Assembly (NCBI GenBank): GCA_030159235.1 | Contig: BSBG01000006.1 | Span: forward strand, 124,001-188,000 | Length of the DNA stretch: 64,000 bases | DNA from: Bacillus safensis | GTDB lineage: Bacteria; Bacillota; Bacilli; Bacillales; Bacillaceae | Direction of reading: 5' to 3' | In this document: positions 63,160-64,000 of the stretch, piece after piece | Layout of the letters: every line of letters begins with the position of its first letter | Position numbering within the stretch: position 1 is the first letter of the stretch | Program-made: the position numbers and the translations under genes | The notes under the pieces: generated by a model | Databases searched by the model: none | Told to the model about the DNA's origin: nothing | Seen by the model: the letters and a program-made list of their open reading frames with translations, nothing else

Positions 63160-64000
<841 letters not shown>

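Overview
The window reads as chromosome of a Bacillus of the B. pumilus group (B. pumilus, B. safensis or B. altitudinis; inference). The gene content and order follow B. subtilis closely: yerI-sapB-opuE-gatCAB-yerO-swrC-dgkB-rlmCD on the left, yfnHGFED-yfnC in the middle, and yfmR, yfmPO, yfmM, yfmL, yfmJ, yfmB and yflT on the right. Ribosome binding sites are strong Gram-positive ones, TTG and GTG starts are common, and rho-independent terminators are dense. No rRNA, tRNA, CRISPR array or intact insertion sequence was seen.

Layout. 1-3.8 kb: the end of a secondary-metabolite cluster (FkbH-like protein with a carrier domain), an antibiotic-kinase-like gene (YerI/AmiN family) and a secreted alkaline phosphatase. 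3.8-17.9 kb: core genes for proline uptake, tRNA amidation, RND efflux, lipid kinase and rRNA methylation. 18-31.2 kb: Dus, a SUKH protein, an Rrf2-regulated flavoprotein, LicH with an RpiR regulator, MFS transporters, YbaK and LysR proteins, and small conserved proteins. 31.5-37.6 kb: the yfnHGFED operon for CDP-sugar and glycan assembly, probably the spore crust, then yfnC. 37.7-42.1 kb: a MecA-like penicillin-binding protein, then an A+T-rich patch with a broken ORF, a WYL regulator and a DJ-1/PfpI protein. 42.1-43.8 kb: a small gerP-like spore locus with an Hsp20 gene. 43.8-56.5 kb: permease, glycosyltransferase, ABC-F proteins, FolE2, YfmP/YfmO, a DEAD-box helicase and stress genes.

The most striking region is 56.9-63.1 kb. 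Five genes match, family by family, the toxABCDE set that makes the azapteridine toxin toxoflavin in Burkholderia and Pseudomonas: a SAM methyltransferase (ToxA), GTP cyclohydrolase II (ToxB), a SUMF1/FGE-fold protein (ToxD), a WD40 propeller protein (ToxC) and a RibD-like deaminase/reductase (ToxE). A Cys-rich small protein is inserted before toxE. The operon is preceded by a possible cre box and by a 22-codon leader peptide whose end forms a terminator. A 260-nt structured spacer with a 13-bp perfect closing stem separates toxA from toxB. No ToxR-type activator, exporter or toxoflavin lyase is next to it.

A second unusual feature is a dispersed repeat of about 170-175 bp, present three times (14.2, 23.1 and 54.2 kb), always in the same orientation and always inside the terminator of a convergent gene pair, with the terminator hairpin duplicated on both sides. 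The window ends inside a collagen-like spore-surface gene.
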